Both the position numbers and the translations under genes were made by a program. DNA of 64,000 nt from Branchiostoma floridae (Eukaryota > Chordata > Leptocardii > Amphioxiformes > Branchiostomatidae), in the NCBI RefSeq assembly GCF_000003815.2, contig NC_049985.1, positions 7,194,066 to 7,258,065 of the forward strand. Direction: 5' to 3'. The notes below the pieces were generated by a model. The model was given only the letters and a program-made list of their open reading frames with translations, made no database searches and was not told the DNA's origin. Of the stretch, positions 10,313 through 23,200 are shown piece by piece. How positions within the stretch are numbered: position 1 is the stretch's first letter; every line of letters begins with the position of its first letter.

Positions 10313-10468
10313 GGCCTGGTGGAAACTCAGCTTGAAGAGCGAGCCCCTCTGGAAGCGTTGATGGTACTCACTCCTACTATTGATAATCAAGCAATTGTCT
10401 TTTTCTGACAGCTCATCTTTCCAGTTAGTATTTTTAATTGAACGAATCCCGTGAAAAAGTCTTACTGG

Positions 10469-10672
10469 GAGCTCTACTCTCCAAGCAGAGATTAGGGTAT
10501 GCCTTTTTAAAAACGTTTCTTAGGCGTTTTCATCGAGCTTTCTATTTTTTTTTTACTGTTAGGCCGGGCACAGCAAGAAAACAGTACAAAATAAAAAAGC
10601 TGGATGAAAACGCCTAAAAAACGTCAAACAGTCGGAGCCTAACCTCTTCTTGGAGAGTAGAGGAGCTCACGA
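10469..10672. repeat. Foldback MITE of about 200 bp
   Basis: The element is almost entirely an imperfect palindrome. The left end GAGCTCTACTCTCCAAGC matches, on the opposite strand, the right end near 10645-10672. The inner arms 10512-10560 and 10577-10625 are reverse complements over about 48 bases with few mismatches (both contain AGGCGTTTTCATC). It carries no open frame. It is non-autonomous, and the transposase source is not in the window. Confidence 0.75.
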
Positions 10673-10679
10673 TGGTATG

Positions 10680-13600
10680 GATACCAGGCTAATTCACTCC
10701 TGACACTACAGTACAGTACAGACCGAACAACCTGCGCCAGCCTTTTTAATACGGAAGTCTGTTCGCCTGGATTACAGCATGAGACAGAGGCGGGGGACGA
10801 CATTTATCAACTGGTCAGAGAACGCTAATCTGGTAAAGGCTGGGGGAAATGTAGGGGGAGGGGGAACACCGTCCGGGAGAAAAACCCTGGGATGTTATTA
10901 TGTATCCCTCCAATTATTGTAAAAGACCATTTTCATCCCATACGATGCACTCTTGTATTAAGTCGATAAGTCTTATAGATCTGTAGTTATGTATAAGTGG
11001 ATGCCATGCTTTGTACCTTGTACAATTGTTGCGCAATAAAGTTATCATTGTTGTATTAGGGCTAGGAGGTTTTATAACCTTCTGCTTTAGGGTAACGCCA
11101 ATTGAGCGGTCAGTCAGGAACTCACCTCTGTTTATTGGGTGTCCACACAGGAAGCCAAGTCATCGACATTTTCTGTAGATGACCACTCGTGTGGCGGACT
11201 TTCTTCCGTACTAGTCAAGTTGATAGTCTGAGGACTTTACTATATAAGGACTATTATAAGTGTGGCTCACATTTGGGCTTGAATCAGAGGAACTTAAAAT
11301 TACAATTACGTTTACCGAAGAGGGCAGGGGTACCACGCTCCCGGTGTGAGTGGATCAAACCTTACAGTCTGGTCTTCGGGTTGACATCTTGAAAAGGGGA
11401 TAGTCACCTGTTATGACAATCCTTCCACGACATGTGGCAAAATCTCAATAGATGATTGATTAATAAATAAATCATCGTCTTGTTGAAATAGATGTAAATC
11501 AAGGAAAGAGTGTCAGTCTGTTGGAAATATGTGTTCATTTTCCATCATAACGTACTTGCGATCACCAAATTTAAGTGTTATTCCTCCATAGACCTCTGTG
11601 GGTTTTGTTTCGAAACCCTTAGGGGAAGAAAGCGACAATGACTTGGGAGTACACAAATAAGTTATAAGTAGTCTTCACTTGTATCCTAAAATGCATTAAT
11701 CAAAACAATGCTATGCAACTACATTTAAATACCTGTTATGGAATTTATATTAATGAACGCATAATATTCATATTGAAAACAAATTTGCACAATCAAATTG
11801 TGTTTAATGAGTTGTTTGATTCAATGCTTTGTAAGATAGTGCAATAATAAGTAAAGCAGAAGTAGTTAAAAAGGATGATGATGTGTCGGGAAAACGGAAC
11901 ACACGGAAGACTACTAGTAATTGACTATCAGCACTGCAGAATGCAGACTGTATTGAAAAAGAGTGCAATTTCTTACCCAGCAACCCTGCTAGTTCATGGT
12001 GTGCGAATTCGTTATGATACCCACAATCATGGTGATGACTATTCTCACATAAACAATTTCATTCATAATTCTCAATTTGAAAGGTGACACTAACTCAAAC
12101 GTGAAGTTATTCCTATATTTAACGAAAACATCGTTTCGGTACACCTCTGTACTGCCGTCATGATTTGACAGATCGCTCAACGAATGTCATGGACAAGGAA
12201 CACTGATTTGACATTCTGTTGTATTTTTATCATCATATTCTAATCATGAAATCAAAGGTCACACACAAATCCGATTTTGGTCGCTGTATGGTCACTCAAG
12301 GATTGCCGTCTCAATGAATAGGAGACGCCGAACACACCGTTACTAACAACATAAGCCTTGTGGAGACCAGAGAGCTTTTCATGGCGAAGTTTGGATGGTC
12401 TCCAGTTTTTACATCTGACCTTAGAAATACCAAACAGAAGCCTTGAAAAGAAGCCGCCCTCAGATCTAATGATCGTCTTGGGATTTCAGAGCTCGTATTT
12501 TAACAACTCTGAAGAAAAGGAAAAACGTGCGGCTGAATGAAGTCTCGGTCAGGAGTCGCCATGTCGTAAATTGCCGCACCACAAAAGAACGATCCACCCG
12601 ATTGGTGCGGGTGAACGGAGTCACGTTAAGCTCATAATTGGGTTAACTATTCAGCCAATGACTGATTTACCTGCGCTCTTGACATTTAAAGACGTTGAAT
12701 ATATGATGGCGAGAATCAATGAGAACAATTAACGTCGACTCTATGAAAGGGACAGACACTAAACAGAAGTTTGTGCGACGCGTTGAGCCCTGGAGGTAAC
12801 ATACTTCAATGAGTGCCGACACTTTTGTATGTTTAGTTATACTGAGAATCAAACTTGTATGATTGAATATATGGCAGTCTGGGACTGCGGTTAGGCGCCG
12901 TTTTTAACAGACAGTTCTTTATTTATGTGTATTCCGATATGGGTAATACAAATGTCAATCAATTAATCAGATATATGATATTACAAAACTTTTGTTCGAA
13001 TCAGGAATTGGTCTAAATCCACAGGCGACGACAATGGACAGCGCTCCACAAATCATTTCGAATATTGTAATTAGCCTATGGAAAATGATGGCATATGCAT
13101 TTTCTTGTAAGCATGATTAATCCAGAAAAAAGTGACATTGAAACCAGAAGAAGAAAAATTAGTATCAGATTCTGAATCCGCTACAAAACTATTGTTCTAC
13201 TAGGCGGGTAACAGATATTCTGTGTACAACAGACATTCTCTGTAAAATAATTTACTTTCTAAAGTTCCTTCATAAGTACTAGTAATGCTATCATCTCAAT
13301 ACCCATGCACCAGGCACATTAATCATAATTCAATGTAACATATTGGCCCCAAACTTTAAAATACTCTCGAGAACAAGAGGTTTATATGCATGACATCTAT
13401 GCCTATTTTCAGCATTTGCGCCATTGCTTCATAACTAGCTTACTTTGGAAAGAATCGATCGGAAAATCTACTTTCTGCATATTCCTAGGTTAATCAATGG
13501 GTCTTCTCCGGTACACAACAACACCTATTAAAACAACAACAACAACAACAGACGAACACTGAGGGTGGCCCTCCGTGCCATCCATCTCCCTCTATCAGCC

Positions 13601-13849
13601 TGATCCCTCTCCTCCTCCCTAAGTACGGTCCGGCTGGCGGGGTCCTAACCGGCCCCAGCTGTAAGGTGGCCGGAGTTTGTTTAGATAGCCCCCGCTTATC
13701 TGTGTGGGTACAGACTGACGGGCTCCCTGCACGGCACGCAGTAATGATGATGTAGTGGGACCACAGCTTTGTTGGCGGGAAACCGTCATGTGTTATAATT
13801 GTGTTTTGATCTCTGTGGCATCCTAACAAGAGCAAGGATTTCTCTCTCT

Positions 13850-13912
<63 letters not shown>

Positions 13913-15985
13913 GTCTCTCCCCCTCTCTGTGGGTGTTTGTGAGTGTAACTGTTTGTGTTTATGTGTGCGTCAGCAACAAACATGTCTTTAGAGGTCTTTA
14001 GACACACTTTTATTCTATATCTTAATTTCAGGTACTTCTTCATCTATTAAACCGTAAAGAAGAGACCACGGATTTCTTTGAACATTTTACTGGACAAATA
14101 CATAGACAATACACATACTGACATAGGGCTTGGCCAGAAAAAAAGCAACAGCAACAATGACTTTGGATCTAATTCAAGCGCTTACATAATATCTGGTTTA
14201 TAGCAAGTCTATTGGAAAGTTCATGTCCGGAGGCTAATTGCAAGTGGGTAGGTGTATTTGGAAACATACCCACTGTAGGACCTGTAGACATAGGAAACAT
14301 ACACATGACATTATTGTCAGGTTTTAACAATATGCGAGTTTTAGTGTTAGCTATATATCTAGACAAGCTTTACCATAAGAGAAGAAAACCAGCCTGTAAG
14401 ATAGTTCCACAAACCACTGCCTCACCACAACGGAAATTTGTCTCATAAGTAACGTCACTAGAAATGCACTTGCAAAAATATCCCTCCGCCGACGTCTGCC
14501 GTGTGTGTGATTGGTGGATTGATTGACGTGAAATTGAGGGATCTAACCTGTCAAGATGGCGACAACCGACTCAGGTTACATTGGGGGCGATCTTATCTGC
14601 TAGGTCGTTCAGAGATGATGGGGAAAACAGAACCCACGTGCTCCTTTCACTCAAGATGCAAGGAGAATAGTGGAAACATTTAGCGAGAGGGTGGATTTCC
14701 ATTGTCAGTCTTGTAATTCGATAAGTTAAATTGTTGAGGTTGACCTGTGTTGACATATTTAAAGACCAAACACGCTAAAAGTGAGCTACAGTCCCAATAT
14801 TCAAATGTTACAAAGTCAATAGGTAACATTTCAATGGATTGAAAGGTACATTTACGATATGAGCGGCAAGGTGATCAATTCAGAATTGTATAATAGATGT
14901 CAAATATGTTTTAAAACAAAGAAGCAAAATGATTGTTGTATGAATACTTTGTGAGATATTCTGAATGCAAACAACTTGTGAGAGTTTATGGCCATTTATC
15001 TAAAAAGTCGGTTTTGTCCCATGGTTCCTTTTCCATTTAAGAAGGCGTATTTTTGTTCCAATGCGCTGTACATCCGTACATTGATTTCGTTCTAGTTTCT
15101 GTATGTAAGATTTCCTAGACATTTCTAACCAACTGTGTTGTGTCTTTCAGGTAAAGTTTGGACACCCTTTAAAGACACCCCTAGCCTTCAACGACACATG
15201 TCGGAAAAAACACCGGGGAGCTGTACAAGAAGTGGGCGGCATGGGTCTCCTCTTGCACCGAGGACTAAAGTCAAGATCAACGGTGGAAAGATGAAGTTAG
15301 CTCGGTTACGGCCATGGAACGATGTGAGACAGCCCTGGTCATGAAATCATAGCGTTTGAAGCTTTCGAAGATACATTTCGCGTTGACTGGTCAAATCCCA
15401 GCTGACTTTCAGGAAGGAAAACGCAACATTGCCTTCAATTGTACGTCAGATTTGTGTGAATAACATGATAAAGCAGTGCTACTAAAATTGGAAATCATTT
15501 TGTAAGAAATCATACAACAGTGACTTCTTATGTACACCTTGCAATGTCTTTGACTTTTTTTATTGTGCTAGACCCTAGCGTAAGAAGGATTGTCGGACAC
15601 ACACAAGTTTCAATACTTCACAGAAATTACTTGATGTTGCAGTGTTGTTGTTTTTTTTAATCCGGACCACGCAATGTTCACGAATGTACCTCTAGTAAAA
15701 AAATCTAGAAATTCATGTCACCTGAAAACCGTGAAACCGTGAATGTAGATATACGATCTTAACATTTGAATAAAAGACGAATGATTTGTATGTATAATGA
15801 CATCCTCAGTCAACATTGTACAGCAAAAACTTCGTGAATTCGTCTGCACTTGGTAACTCTAACTGTTTTGTTTATTCCATTGTTTATCAACACTACAAGT
15901 AATGATATTTACCTTCATTCGTTTAAGTATCTATTGCATTTACCTCGAGTAGACAAGCAGGTGCAAATTAAGATGATACGTTCAT
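10680..15985. other. Gene-free stretch with microsatellites
   Basis: I found no gene. AT-rich unique-looking sequence alternates with simple repeats: AAC at about 13531-13550 and a long CT tract at 13840-13920, whose opposite strand reads as a meaningless Arg-Glu repeat. Around 14490-14600 the sequence is richer in CpG and includes AAGATGGCGAC, a YY1-like motif, but no exon could be anchored there. Confidence 0.45.
13840..13920. repeat. CT/GA microsatellite
   Basis: An interrupted run of CT dinucleotides about 80 bases long, with GT substitutions and one T-rich break near 13850. It is a simple-sequence tract and is not expected to code. Confidence 0.9.
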
Positions 15986-16257
15986 GCTACGGCCGCGTGG
16001 CGCGTTGGTACACCCGATCCCTCGATCTCGGAAGTTAAGCAACGCGACGGTCCGGACAGTGCTTGGATGGGGGACCAACCAAGGACGTCCGGATTGCTGT
16101 AGCCTCACGAAGTTTCCACGAAATCGTCTTCCGGGAGGGACGTAAAACGGGGGTCCCGTGCTCGAGGAGGTGCCTCGACCACGTTAAACAGCCTCATTAC
16201 TCATACTGGGTACCTACTGACTGGCAAAATACACCAGATGATTATTATTATTATTAT
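15986..16257 (+). mobile_element. 5S rRNA-derived SINE
   Basis: The head (15986-16105) aligns along its length with eukaryotic 5S rRNA: GCTACGGCC at the start, GATCTCGGAAGTTAAGC at the box A region, GCTTGGATGGGGGACC at the IE/box C region, and GCTGTAGCC closing the terminal stem. About 120 bases of unrelated body follow, containing GGGACGTAAAACGGGGGTCC and CACGTTAAACAGCC, and then an ATT trinucleotide tail at 16241-16256. This head-body-tail plan is that of SINE3-type elements, transcribed by RNA polymerase III from the internal 5S promoter. GTTCA on both sides may be a weak 5-bp target duplication. A genuine 5S gene is unlikely because of the changes in the stem regions and the attached body and tail. 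Relation to a named amphioxus SINE was not checked. Confidence 0.8.
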
Positions 16258-16745
16258 GTTCAAGCTGCAACGGGCTAGCCTGTTCATTCGAACTAGCTAT
16301 GGGAAGCGAAATGATTTATAGCCGGAGACTTCTATCTCAAGAGAGAGGCAATCATAAACGATTTTCACGAAAAGAAAAAGGAAAAAAAGTCCCCAGAGTT
16401 TGTTTCCATCTGCGGCGCTGAATTCCTGAAATATCTTCCCCTAATGTTGAATGTTTGCCGGGCCATTACCAGGTACGAGTGCTTACGTCAGGTCGCAATT
16501 TACAAACTAATTACGTTTTCTGGAGATACCAGACGCCGGGTGGAATTTGCACCATCTGTCCAATCGTCTGGTTCGAGAGGAAAAGTTACTGTTACAGGAT
16601 TATGTAAGGATTTTAAGCAGAAATCTAGACATACCTGTAGCGCAGAAAGTAACGATTTGCAAAGAGCCTTCGTGGTATGAGTACTGTACTACAATGTCAG
16701 TGCTATTAACTTTTATAAAGGTTTGAAAAGCTTCGTGCTGATATT

Positions 16746-17375
16746 GTTTCTCTGAATCCATTGGTGATTTTTTTGCCCGAAATTGCCTTATTTGTAACAC
16801 ATCTACGGCATAACATATTCACTCCTTTTATTGTGCTGTATTTTGAAACTGAAACATTTCTGCCCTGCTTTTCTCCCTGAGTGGTTTAGATGAGAAGATT
16901 AGAAGATTATTTCTACCTTTTCAAGGGATTGTTCGTCTAAAATGTTATACTGTACATCAGAGGGGGTGTTATCGGGTGTTTCTCTCAATCCATTGATAAT
17001 TTTCCCCCCGAAATTGCATTATTTGTAATACTTCTACGGCATAACATACTTAGTCATTTTTAATGTGCTATATTTTGAAACTCAAACATCTTCTCAAGGG
17101 GTTGTTGGTCTAAAAAGTGCACCGTAAATTACAGGAGGCTGTATTTTCAAACATCTAAAATCAAACATCTTTGTCCTTCTTTAAACATTCTCCTACAGCA
17201 GAGTACCGTCAGTCATTTATTCCTGACTGTAAAACAGATGGAGTCCCTCTGACGACTCTGTTTCGCCTTTGCGTAGGAGAATGTCTTTAAACGGTTTAGA
17301 AGATTTCTTTCCAACTTCCCAAGTGGTTGTTCGTCTAAAAAATGCACCGTAAATCAGAGGGGTGTGTTATCGGGA
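16746..17375. repeat. Degenerate tandem duplication with embedded foldback
   Basis: A segment of about 230 bp starting with TTTCTCTGAATCCATTGG (16746) is repeated from 16977 (TTTCTCTCAATCCATTG). Both copies share CGAAATTGC, TACGGCATAACATA and TTTTGAAACT. A third partial copy, with GTTGTTCGTCTAAAAAATGC, lies at 17285-17375. A foldback separates copies two and three: TTTAAACATTCTCCTAC at 17180-17196 and its imperfect reverse complement at 17273-17290. No gene is supported. Confidence 0.65.
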
Positions 17376-17379
17376 GAGG

Positions 17380-19990
17380 GCGGCGGTGGCGTCGGACCGT
17401 CCGGCCGGCTTCCCGCCTCGTCTGTCCCCGCTGACAACTCACCGTAAACAAACAGGCGACATGGGGAAACAATGTCGTAATGGGGCGGATATATACACAA
17501 CACTCCAGGGATGGGGGGTGCACAACATCCGAGCAGATGTTGGGATGGAAAGTCGTTTTTCTGACACGCAACGAGTGTCGAAGTAGTAGTCTCTACCAGA
17601 CTGACTACTTACGCTAGCTATCATAGGGAGAAAAAAATTGCTTCTTCATTTCTTACCAGTTTTTAGCTACCAAATATGAGATCTATGTGTTTTGGAGAAA
17701 GTCTACTTTGACGAACAAACAAACTGAATAATATAGGCCGAAAAACGTTTTTGTTTAAATAGCATAACCGCACTTGAACTTTCTTGTAACGCTGCGTCTT
17801 CCACCCTATGTTCATCTATTACATGTTCGACATGCGAAGTATTTAGAAACGGAAAGATCCCACCTACTCGTATTGAATAGAAAAGAGAAGACTATATCGA
17901 ATTGATAAAAACGATGTTATAATCCCTCCTTTGTTAACCTGATTATCATTTCTCGGACATGAATGCTGTATTCTTCACTGTAACGGCCATGTGATAAGGA
18001 TCAGCTTATTCTGTTTAGTCTCAAAGGGCGTTTCCCTTCATTTGTAACTAAATTCGATTACACATTTACAGCATGACATATGTCCATTTTGTATGCTATA
18101 CGATATTGCTACATGATATAAAAGTCGTTTTACGTATGAGGCAAAACAACGACACTTCGCCAATATACGTCCATAGTCACTGCTATTTGCTAAGAAAAGA
18201 CAAAAGTTATCTTTAAAGATCATAATTACATCTAGTCCTTGACTTGTAATAACCTCGTGAAGGGTTGGGAGGAACAAAAGCCAGTTATCATAACCACCAT
18301 CGCAGTTCCCACACACTAAGTATATGATCGCATCTACATAAGCAGGGGAATCGGAAGTGATCTGGCCGCATCATACACACGTGGATGCTCTCACCTTGCA
18401 AATGGCAGCCTTCTGGCCAGGAGACTTGTTAACATGCCATTGTCCTTGAACCCCACTGTTACAATATCTGCTGTGAGGTGTGTTTAGAGGTGTTTTGTTT
18501 ATCTAATGACTACAGATTAGAACTTTATTGTACATCTTTACCCAATCGAGTTCAGTACGGATGACAAAAAGACAAAGCATACATATTGAAGTTAAACACT
18601 TATAGCTTTGTCGGATTGTCAAAGCGCACGAGGAATGTAAATTTTCCAGTGCTGCTCATATGTCTAAGTGAGGTAATCTACTTTTTTGTAACTTAATCAG
18701 GATATTTCTATTAGAATGTATCGTACATCATACGTCCTAACACCAGTATTAGATAGTCTCAAATTCTATTGTTTAAATGTAAATTTTACACAGCTGATCA
18801 TGAGGTTATCGGTACATAATGACATTTTCACTTTTCGGCCACCAATGTGTTGTTTGTCGTTGCTCAGAGAAATCAGTTTATATTAAGACGTGAAATAAGA
18901 CTGAAACAAAAGTCACATGGAGGCACGGAGTTGTACTTCAACGTGAAGCTTAGAAACACATAATGTAAAAGCTACTCTCAGACAATAAAAGTCTAGTACA
19001 CTTATTTCATACCATTCACATGTATCTAAGATAAGGAAGAAAATAATCAACGAGTACTTAGAAACCCTAAGCTCTACACGTTCTGTATTGTTCAAAATAG
19101 AAACATTATAAAAGTCATAGAAAAGGATGGTTAATAGAAAAGGCAAAGCTACTGTCATCTGCGCTGAGTTCATGTAGCTCCAGTACAGGTGGTTGCTGTG
19201 CCCCCCTCCCCCCAAACACATACACACAGATATACACAGGCTTTGGCTTGAGTAAATAATGGTTAAGCCTCAGTAATAAGATTTCCTCTTCTATCGTCCA
19301 TCATCGCGGTAAAGATAACGGAGGCATGACGAAAATGTCATGCTTGGAATTTCTGTGTCCCGTCCCTGTAACGCGGCGTTTTTGTGTGCTCAAATATAGG
19401 GGGCGCTGCTATACTGCGAAAGGCGCTGTGTGGTGTGAGCGTAACAGTATTATCGCATGATGAACGAGAAATTGTTCTAAAGACAGGAGTTACAATACTG
19501 ACTTGAGTTCACCTCGTCTATCGATTGATCAACAAATGATAAAGAGAAAAAGGCATAACCTATCCAAACATATAATTTCCCATCACATTACCTGTAATAT
19601 CATTGACACGTTTGCTATCTCACAACCACCTGTCCTATGGCCTACAGTAAACTTCAGTTGTCTTTTTGGTCATCCTATGCCACAACGAAACATAGAAGTG
19701 CATGTAAGAAATATATACAAACTACGCTCACGACTAATTTTATTTACACGTTTTGTGTATTTTGTTGTCTTTTACATAATAATTTTCGTTCTTGGGAACT
19801 GCCCGGGCGCCGATTTAGAAATGTGATCCTAGCACCGGTACCAGTAGACTGTACGAGTCTGGCATATTCTCTTGCACTTGTTTTCTACTGTACTCGGGTC
19901 CTTGCTTCCAGCCTCCAAAAATGACGCACAATAGAACTGAAACCGTAAATGCATTTCTAAAAGTTTTTGAACGGTTGTTTTCATCACCTG
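17380..19990. other. Gene-free stretch
   Basis: No gene, RNA or clear element is seen apart from the dispersed repeat copy at 17584-17635. The sequence is mostly AT-rich and looks unique within the window. Confidence 0.4.
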
Positions 19991-20288
19991 TTAAAGGGGC
20001 ATTCCACTTCAAAAGCGAGTGTTAGTTTCTGATAGATGATTTTTTGGAGGGATACAAATGCACCCGACTTTTCGCAAAGTTATTTCATTCGTCTTTTCGA
20101 CAATAATCATTTTCTAAACCTTTATTAAAAGTTATTACATTTATACACGCCATCAGAGAAAAGAAAGCCAGGCTGGTAGAACCTGCTGCTACGTAAGGAG
20201 GCTAAAACATCAGAAGAACTCCCCTGACACGCCAGAGTCTTCCCAATTAGACCCTGAGACATCCTAAGTGATAATGTGTCCCCTTTAA
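19991..20288. repeat. TTAA-bounded MITE
   Basis: The left end TTAAAGGGGCATT and the reverse complement of the right end, TTAAAGGGGACACATT, are inverted repeats of about 13 bp starting at TTAA. The element is about 298 bp with no coding capacity. TTAA borders suggest mobilisation by a piggyBac-like transposase, although the short inverted repeats alone do not prove the superfamily. Confidence 0.65.
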
Positions 20289-20289
20289 G

Positions 20290-23200
20290 CCTGGCTAATT
20301 TGGACGTTAATGCTTCTCCGAGACTTTGGGCTCAACGTTACCCCCTCCGTAATCCTCGCGCAAGACGCCTGCTCCACTTCTCACGACTCAAGTTCGCCAA
20401 GCACAGGACGCGTCCGTCTTAAGATGTCTTAAGGGCGTCTTGTGAGTTAAGCTTGTTGGGGTTATGCCTGGCTTGGCGGGATTCCTCCGGAGGATCAGTG
20501 CAGGACCACCGGGGCAGAGGGAAGGGCGGCCCGCCGAGCGTCTAGACCGGTGACGCCTGGGGTAATGACGGGCCCGGGCCCGCCTAGGTGTGCGAAGCGT
20601 CACGGTGAAAGGACGCCTGGGACGGCCGCCGCTATCGCCACCGGCCGCTTGGCCACAAAATTAACGATTCCTAGTAGACTCCCGAGGTCGCCGTATCAAG
20701 TGTTAGGTGACTCTTAAGTTTTATAGTGCACGAGGAAAAGGTCCAAGTTAGAACAATTTTGTTATATTCCATCGAAATGACAGGTCGGTTCATACACAAT
20801 TAAACAACTTTTAGAATGGAATTCTGTCAAAACACGTGACTGATACATTTACGTCCTTCATAACTACATAAAAATCAGGGTGCAGTTTGACTTGGAGAGA
20901 TTCTTCTCATATAAAAGAAATATGTTTTGTACAGTGACATGTCGGACATACTCGTATTCAGAGGGAACTGAACGAAAGAAATCAAGAACGACCTATACAC
21001 TATAACAACGCAGCATACGCGCTCTCTCCATCCCACACGTAGCTTGTACAATGTTTCACCCAATGTTTTACCCCCCTTGTTTGTTTAGACCCGTCAAATG
21101 ATCGTCCTCCAAGACTTCTTACCTCCTGATTACCGTCTCGTTAGAACCTTATGTTTTAACTTGGCGCCGTGTTCTCTGGGAATATCCAATTTCCGTCGTT
21201 TCCTCCTCAAGCGCGGGTCTGGGCCCTTGCGGGCTGGTCCAAACGGTCGGCGCGATCCTGAGAAAGAAAGAGAGAAAAACATCCACGTTTGAAAGTCTTA
21301 GAATAACAAGGAAACTGATTGACTCGAACTTGCCCTGGTTAATTGGTAGATTTGGATGTGGAGGAAGAAGGGTTTTGGTTGTGTAACGTTAGCTAGTATG
21401 TTGGATAATCGTTTGGGCGGAGACAGATGTGTGATGTGTATGTGGTGGTAGAGAGGGGATGACGAAGGGTCGGCCACAGGGAATGGGGCTTTCAGTGGTG
21501 ACTTCAACCAAGGGTCAGGGTCAAGGAAACAAGGAACCAACTAACCAACGAAACAAACATCGTAGCTAGCGAGTTTTCTTGATAAAGTGGAATGACGGTG
21601 CATATTTTATTCATTTGTTTGTTTATTGTACTGCTCTGGCCTCGTGGCGTAACACACAAGGTTTGCAATGAACAACCTGCATATCCGGACAGATTCATTT
21701 CATCCACTCATTGGAATATGCCTCTGGTACTCTTTTCCATAAGTGTGCTGGGTTCTTTAATAATGCGCTTGAGGTGTGTAGCTCTCCTTCTTAAACACGG
21801 GACCTCCATTTAACGCCCTATCATTGAGACGTCCCTAACGGTTATCTCTTCACAGAATATCTTCACAAAATGCAACATGCGATTCTACCCCACCCCCCAC
21901 CCCCCTCCCGGCAGACGCACACGCCCCAGTCTGACCTCCCGTCTGTCAGCAGTGGGATTTTCCCGCCATGTCAGGGTGAGCTCAGAGGGGTGAGCTGTAG
22001 TTGTACAAGACCAAAACCACCGGGCCAGTGCCGACAGCTTGTCAGCCAATAAATGGCCTTATAATGACAAGAATGCCCCAGCTCTGACACCCGAGATGGC
22101 TTCTAATTACTAAGGAGGAGAGGAATATGCTTTTGAAAAGTCTCCAAGGTAGCTGATGCAGTTTTAAACGCTCCAAGCGCGGATGTCAATACTAGCACAA
22201 AACAGCGATGTTCGGTACCAAATACCCCCACAACGCTAGAGGAGGTTTGGGCATGGGCTTTGTCGTGGGTTTCACAAGATTTACACGGACAGAAAGGTGG
22301 AAATATTTCCTAATAAGGATTTTGGAAACAGTCAGTTCGTCTGCGGCAAGGTTTATGTTTTGTCTCTCACCCGGCAAGTCTACTGTTATGTATGTTCGAA
22401 GCCTTAGATACATGGACCAAGGATTCTGAAATTAAACGAAGATTTATTTCGTTGTCGCTGAAACAATGATATGAAAGTTACACTAGCTATCCTCTTTATG
22501 AAGATCAATTTTACTTACCCCAATAACAGCACGCAAATGAACAAGTAGTTGCGTTTCTTAAAATGTTGCGCAATTAAGTAGAAGAAGCGCACATATTTGT
22601 TGGTTAGTGATGTTCATGGTTGCCATGGTATCAGGCTACACGAACAAACAAACAAACAAACAAACAAAGCAAGGAACAAAATGTAAAAATCCTCAGATGC
22701 ATGGTAATGTTGTAAGATGCAGCATGTTCAAGGTACAATGTGTACAGCGTAAAGGGAAAGCGCTACTGGTTTCTAGCTTTGGTAACGTTTATAGTCTTGT
22801 TTAAGACTTGAATTGGCGCTTGCTCCCAACGTTCACGAGAGAGTATCGTATCAGTATGAGATTGAGAGCGAGCTTGCACTAACAAGGCTGACGCCCAGAT
22901 TACATAGCTTCGCGAAACGCCTTTATGGAATAAGTTTATACAACACTTAAGGCATTCATTATTGCCAAACATCCACAAACTAACATTTGCTGTCCCGAAA
23001 AGTACTTAGTGTTTGTATCAGTAAAATGCCTGTATTGTAGCACGTTGCACGAGCGACTGTAGATGATAATAGTGAAAATAAAACTGGGCCACAAAATCAC
23101 GGAACGTCTCCATACAATAAACAAACAGGTCATGAAACAACCAATAAAGTGTTATTAGCTGTGGTTTCAGGTGTCTGCTCTGTTTCCGGTTGAAACGGTC

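Noticed and set aside
11973-12087. CRISPR arrays, operons or prokaryotic signals anywhere in the window
   Set aside because: Gene structure is eukaryotic with spliceosomal introns; no regularly spaced direct repeats with unique spacers were seen.
13786-14043. Arg-Glu repeat protein on the minus strand
   Set aside because: Translation of the CT/GA microsatellite.
15986-16105. Functional 5S rRNA gene
   Set aside because: Too diverged in stem regions, no T-run terminator at the end of the head, and it continues into a SINE-like body with an ATT tail.
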